A stretch of DNA of 7,489 bases from positions 1-7,489 of the forward strand of contig JAKPQU010000497.1 in the NCBI GenBank assembly GCA_029555925.1. Reading direction: 5' to 3'. The notes under the pieces were generated by a model. It did no database searches and had not been told where the DNA came from. It worked only from the letters and a program-made list of their open reading frames with translations. How positions within the stretch are numbered: position 1 is the first letter of the stretch; each line of letters begins with the position of its first letter. The DNA is from Bacillota bacterium. Lineage in GTDB: Bacteria > Eremiobacterota > SpSt-956 > JAKJGF01. This document shows, piece by piece, positions 4,983 to 7,489 of the stretch. Both the position numbers and the translations under genes were made by a program.

Positions 4983-7220
4983 TCAAATCTTTTTACCCGG
5001 CAGATTGGACGGGGCGAAATTATATTCCATTTCAAAAAGAGGTGAAGATACTGTTTGAAGGCAGGAATTCAAGTTTCCATGCCGGTGGCTACACCATGGC
5101 TTTTTATCAGGTGCGTCAAGAGTGTCAGTAATCTGCGGATTGAAATCTTTTACTGTAAAGGGCTGAACTGTGAGTTCCTGGCCGTCATTCCAGCCTTTTT
5201 CTTTCAGTATATCTTTATCCAGTGAAACTTCGACAGTATCTTTTTCAGAATCGAATTTTACCTTTTTAAGAAGCTTTTTGTCTCTATTACCTGTTTCATC
5301 GGAAATACTGTAGTTGTTATTATCATAAGCTCCTACTGCGATATTCCATGGCATGGCTGTTGTGCCGGCAATGCCGTCAGGAAGGGTTTTCTTGCCTCCG
5401 TGACCTGTACCTATAAGAAAATAGGCATCTAAATTACCTTTTTCTGCTCCTGGCTGCAGGTCTTTAAGCTTTAATGTAAGATGAAGATCTTCATCAGATT
5501 TGCCTTCTTCTACTGTAAGGCCTGTAATATCTCTGCTTGAATCGAAACCGTCATAGAGAAGATACTGATCACCTGCTTTACTGCTTTTATATGAACCGGG
5601 AATTACTATTCCTTCTTTATCTATCTGTTCCGGATGTTCACTGCTATCTTTCATTTTCTTTAAAGTAAGAGCAAGGATTTCCTCTTCGTTTAAAGAGTAA
5701 TCCGAATAATTCTTACCTTCTTTAAAGATAAGGCCGTACTGAAAAGCAGAAGGAACCTGAAAAACAAGATGTTCATAAGGACCGTCTATTGCAAGGACAC
5801 AGTGGGCCACTCCGGGATTTATGACTGCCATATCTCCTGCCTGTAATACCGATACGTGAGGTTTCCCGTCCTGAATGGTAAGGAGAGCAGCTCTCCCGCC
5901 TGTGACAAGATAACATTCTGTCTGTTTTTTATCATCTGTTTCCGGATGTCTGTGGAGAGTTTCTGCCGGTCTTATAGATTTAAAGGCTACAGGCTCCGGA
6001 AGCTCTTTTTTTGCTACCACATTCGATACTCCTACTGTAAACGGCTCATTTTCTCCCGCATAGGCAGTGGAGTTTACTATCCATTCTGTGGCCTGTTCAT
6101 TCCATATGTTTATTTTATTGTTTAAAAGATAGGCTACTACCTTTCCCTTATCCCATGTAAGACCTGTATTGTCATAACCGGATTTTGTACTTTCTTTCCA
6201 TATATTTAATATATTCTGTGCTTCCTGGCCGGAAATACCGATGTTTGATAATTTACCCTTCAATTCGCCTTCCGTGCAATAAGAACTCCAGTATATGTCA
6301 GGCGATTCAGAAGAAAAGTTTCTCAATATTCCGCTGTTTAGGAGTTTCTCCATTGTTTCTTTTTTGAATTTACTTTTTTCTACATGTCCGCTTTCTGAGG
6401 ACTGGAGTTTTCTTTTTATTGTCTGATACCACAGTGCTGACAGGTCTTCTATGTCTTTTGCTGAAAATCCCTTTAATGCAAGTTTACTCTGAAGTTCTTC
6501 CTCTGTGGAAAAAATACCCCATTCTACATAGGTTCCTTCCTTGCCTGCATTTTTTACAATACCATGTTCAAGAAGCTTTGCTAATTGTTCCTGTTTGAAT
6601 CTGGTTTTTATTGTGTGGCATGCAAAGAGATGTTTGTTAATTTCTGTTATTCTGTCAAAACCTGACTGATGTTCTCCGCCAGGTTTATGTTTTTTATACC
6701 ATGAAGGAGGTTTTTCTGTTGTAGTTACGAGTGGTTCTCCTTTTAAAATTTCCACTTTTGCCTGAGTCCCTGCACCTATCATTACGGAACCTGCTTCGGA
6801 AAAAGAAAAAGACTGACCCTTTACGGTTACTCTTATGGAACCGTTCGATGGAACAGTTACTATTGTTTCGTTCGTGAAAAAATCTGTTTTCTTAAGGAGT
6901 TCTTTTGCCGCATCGCCATAATAGGCGACTGTCCCTGTTTCTTCTTCTACAAGATGGCCTCCGTCAGCTCTCAGAGGAACAGTATTTATACCGGAACTGC
7001 CTATGGAGAAGATTTTTCTCTGACCTGTGTGTAATTCCTGAGGGGGCTTTTGTATGAGGACTTGCTTTGCATATTCGGCAAGAACCTTTGCATCCTGCGG
7101 CTCTTCAGAGGAAGATTTAATAAAAACTTCCCCCGATAGGGCAAGTCTTTGTTTTTGCCCTGGTTTTACAGGTAAATTACCTTCAGGTGTTAAATTCCAC
7201 AGATTTAATCCCTTTATCAT
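4983..7220 (-). CDS. Large multidomain protein with internal repeat, cupin domain and C-terminal beta-sandwich-like domain
   Basis: A 745-residue protein, function unknown. Domains: 1-165, beta-rich, containing a glycine/serine-rich stretch (FSFSEAGSVMIGAGTQ, 138-153); 208-272 and 285-348, two copies of a roughly 65-residue helical repeat (FKxExxxKLLxxGI, then TExELxxKL and LWxxTIK/IWKEST); 358-382, perhaps a partial third copy (KVVAYLLNNKI); 415-500, a cupin barrel with H423-R-H425, E435, a GDMAVINPG turn and H473 as likely metal ligands, the HxH-to-E spacing being longer than usual. Residues 548-700 (LHLTLKLKDLQ, LDAYFLIGTGHGG, AMPWNIAVGAYDN) recall the DOMON/glucodextranase C-terminal sugar-binding sandwiches; this is weak. 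The tail has CSHRHGNLNSC (710-720), a possible metal site. There is no signal peptide or membrane segment, so despite the sugar-binding look it appears cytoplasmic unless exported by another route. The start is supported by AGGAAA upstream. It may act in carbohydrate sensing or binding, but that is a guess. Confidence 0.78.
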   Translation of the reverse strand: MIKGLNLWNLTPEGNLPVKPGQKQRLALSGEVFIKSSSEEPQDAKVLAEYAKQVLIQKPPQELHTGQRKIFSIGSSGINTVPLRADGGHLVEEETGTVAYYGDAAKELLKKTDFFTNETIVTVPSNGSIRVTVKGQSFSFSEAGSVMIGAGTQAKVEILKGEPLVTTTEKPPSWYKKHKPGGEHQSGFDRITEINKHLFACHTIKTRFKQEQLAKLLEHGIVKNAGKEGTYVEWGIFSTEEELQSKLALKGFSAKDIEDLSALWYQTIKRKLQSSESGHVEKSKFKKETMEKLLNSGILRNFSSESPDIYWSSYCTEGELKGKLSNIGISGQEAQNILNIWKESTKSGYDNTGLTWDKGKVVAYLLNNKINIWNEQATEWIVNSTAYAGENEPFTVGVSNVVAKKELPEPVAFKSIRPAETLHRHPETDDKKQTECYLVTGGRAALLTIQDGKPHVSVLQAGDMAVINPGVAHCVLAIDGPYEHLVFQVPSAFQYGLIFKEGKNYSDYSLNEEEILALTLKKMKDSSEHPEQIDKEGIVIPGSYKSSKAGDQYLLYDGFDSSRDITGLTVEEGKSDEDLHLTLKLKDLQPGAEKGNLDAYFLIGTGHGGKKTLPDGIAGTTAMPWNIAVGAYDNNNYSISDETGNRDKKLLKKVKFDSEKDTVEVSLDKDILKEKGWNDGQELTVQPFTVKDFNPQITDTLDAPDKKPWCSHRHGNLNSCLQTVSSPLFEMEYNFAPSNLPGKKI

Positions 7221-7226
7221 ATATTA

Positions 7227-7232
7227 TTTCCT
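7227..7232 (-). promoter_or_regulatory. Ribosome binding site of the cupin gene
   Basis: On the minus strand, AGGAAA (complement of 7227-7232) begins its core AGGA 8 nt before the ATG at 7220, which supports that start. Confidence 0.7.
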
Positions 7233-7258
7233 GTTTCTTATAAGATTTCCTAGTTAAT

Positions 7259-7287
7259 AATATAACATAATTTAACGATAAGGTAAA
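7259..7287 (-). promoter_or_regulatory. Candidate sigma70-type promoter of the cupin gene
   Basis: On the minus strand, TTTACC (complement of 7282-7287; 4 of 6) and TATATT (complement of 7259-7264; 5 of 6) are spaced by exactly 17 nt. Transcription would start near 7252 and give a leader of about 30 nt that contains the AGGAAA ribosome binding site. Position and spacing are good, but the region is AT-rich. Confidence 0.42.
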
Positions 7288-7387
7288 TGATAAATTATTT
7301 ATATAAACTGCCTCTACTTAATTTTTATATAAACCTTTATTTTACTACATTATAGTTAGTTTCATAACTATCCATAAATAATGACCT

Positions 7388-7473
7388 CGTAATGCGTAAA
7401 GCGTAATGCGTGATGCGCAGGGATTAAACCCGTCACGCGTCACGCGTTACGCGTCACGATGACTTAAATTCTA
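7388..7473 (+). repeat. Structured dispersed repeat, copy B: 28-bp heptamer-built hairpin
   Basis: The left arm has four heptamers (7388-7415: CGTAATG, CGTAAAG, CGTAATG, CGTGATG). A 15-nt loop follows (7416-7430), then a right arm of four (7431-7458: CGTCACG, CGTCACG, CGTTACG, CGTCACG), AT, and the end GACTTAAATTCTA (7461-7473). Folded back, the arms pair over 28 positions with three mismatches and three G-T wobbles. GGG-ATTAAA-CCC can form an inner stem. Right-arm units are the complement of the CGTRACG units at 1152-1181. Copy A (2388-2452) is the same element in opposite orientation. No T tract follows, so it is not a classic terminator. It lies about 170 bp upstream of the cupin gene. Confidence 0.85.
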
Positions 7474-7489
7474 ATAAGTTATGAAATAC

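Noticed and set aside
4953..4994. Terminator between the convergent 2H and cupin genes (AGATT...AATCT followed by T residues)
   Set aside because: A five-pair AT stem with a loop of about 28 bases is not a credible terminator hairpin.
2388..7473. Classical composite transposon
   Set aside because: The flanking repeats are under 90 bp, no transposase is encoded, and no target duplication is visible outside the 13-base ends.

Overview
The window looks like a low-GC (by eye under 40%), strictly anaerobic bacterium. The main pointer is the [FeFe] hydrogenase that runs in from the left edge. The coding sequences, strong Shine-Dalgarno sites and TAA/TAG/TGA stops are ordinary bacterial. I see no marker that fixes the phylum: the threonine dehydrogenase is highly conserved everywhere and the other genes are poorly known families. 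There are no rRNA, tRNA, CRISPR, phage or transposase genes.

Layout from left to right: (1) the 3' part of a monomeric, group-B-like [FeFe] hydrogenase on + (to 1163), whose last codons and stop lie inside a tandem array of the heptamer CGTRACG; (2) a convergent class I SAM-dependent methyltransferase on - (1212-2120); (3) a 437-bp intergenic stretch, very AT-rich, with a structured repeat (copy A) next to the following gene; (4) L-threonine 3-dehydrogenase tdh (2558-3589) directly abutted by a 110-residue gene of unknown function (3590-3922); (5) a 246-bp gap with a hairpin at each end, then a 260-residue protein with the two HxT motifs of 2H phosphoesterases (4169-4951); (6) a convergent 745-residue cupin-containing multidomain protein on - (4983-7220); (7) a 269-bp right end with a plausible promoter for that gene and a second, larger repeat (copy B, 7388-7473).

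No single pathway joins these genes. tdh would start threonine breakdown to glycine, but its usual partner kbl is not in the window. The hydrogenase fits fermentative redox balancing or H2 sensing/uptake. The methyltransferase, the 2H protein and the cupin protein cannot be tied to a substrate.

The most notable signal is non-coding: a family of dispersed elements built from heptamers of the form CGTNACG. Copies A and B share a 15-nt loop (13/15 identical), heptamer arms and an identical 13-base outer end (GACTTAAATTCTA). They lie in inverted orientation about 5 kb apart, around tdh, the 110-residue gene, the 2H gene and the cupin gene. Each folds into a long hairpin in which T (U) facing G is common to both copies. 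A simpler four-unit array forms the 3' end of the hydrogenase gene.
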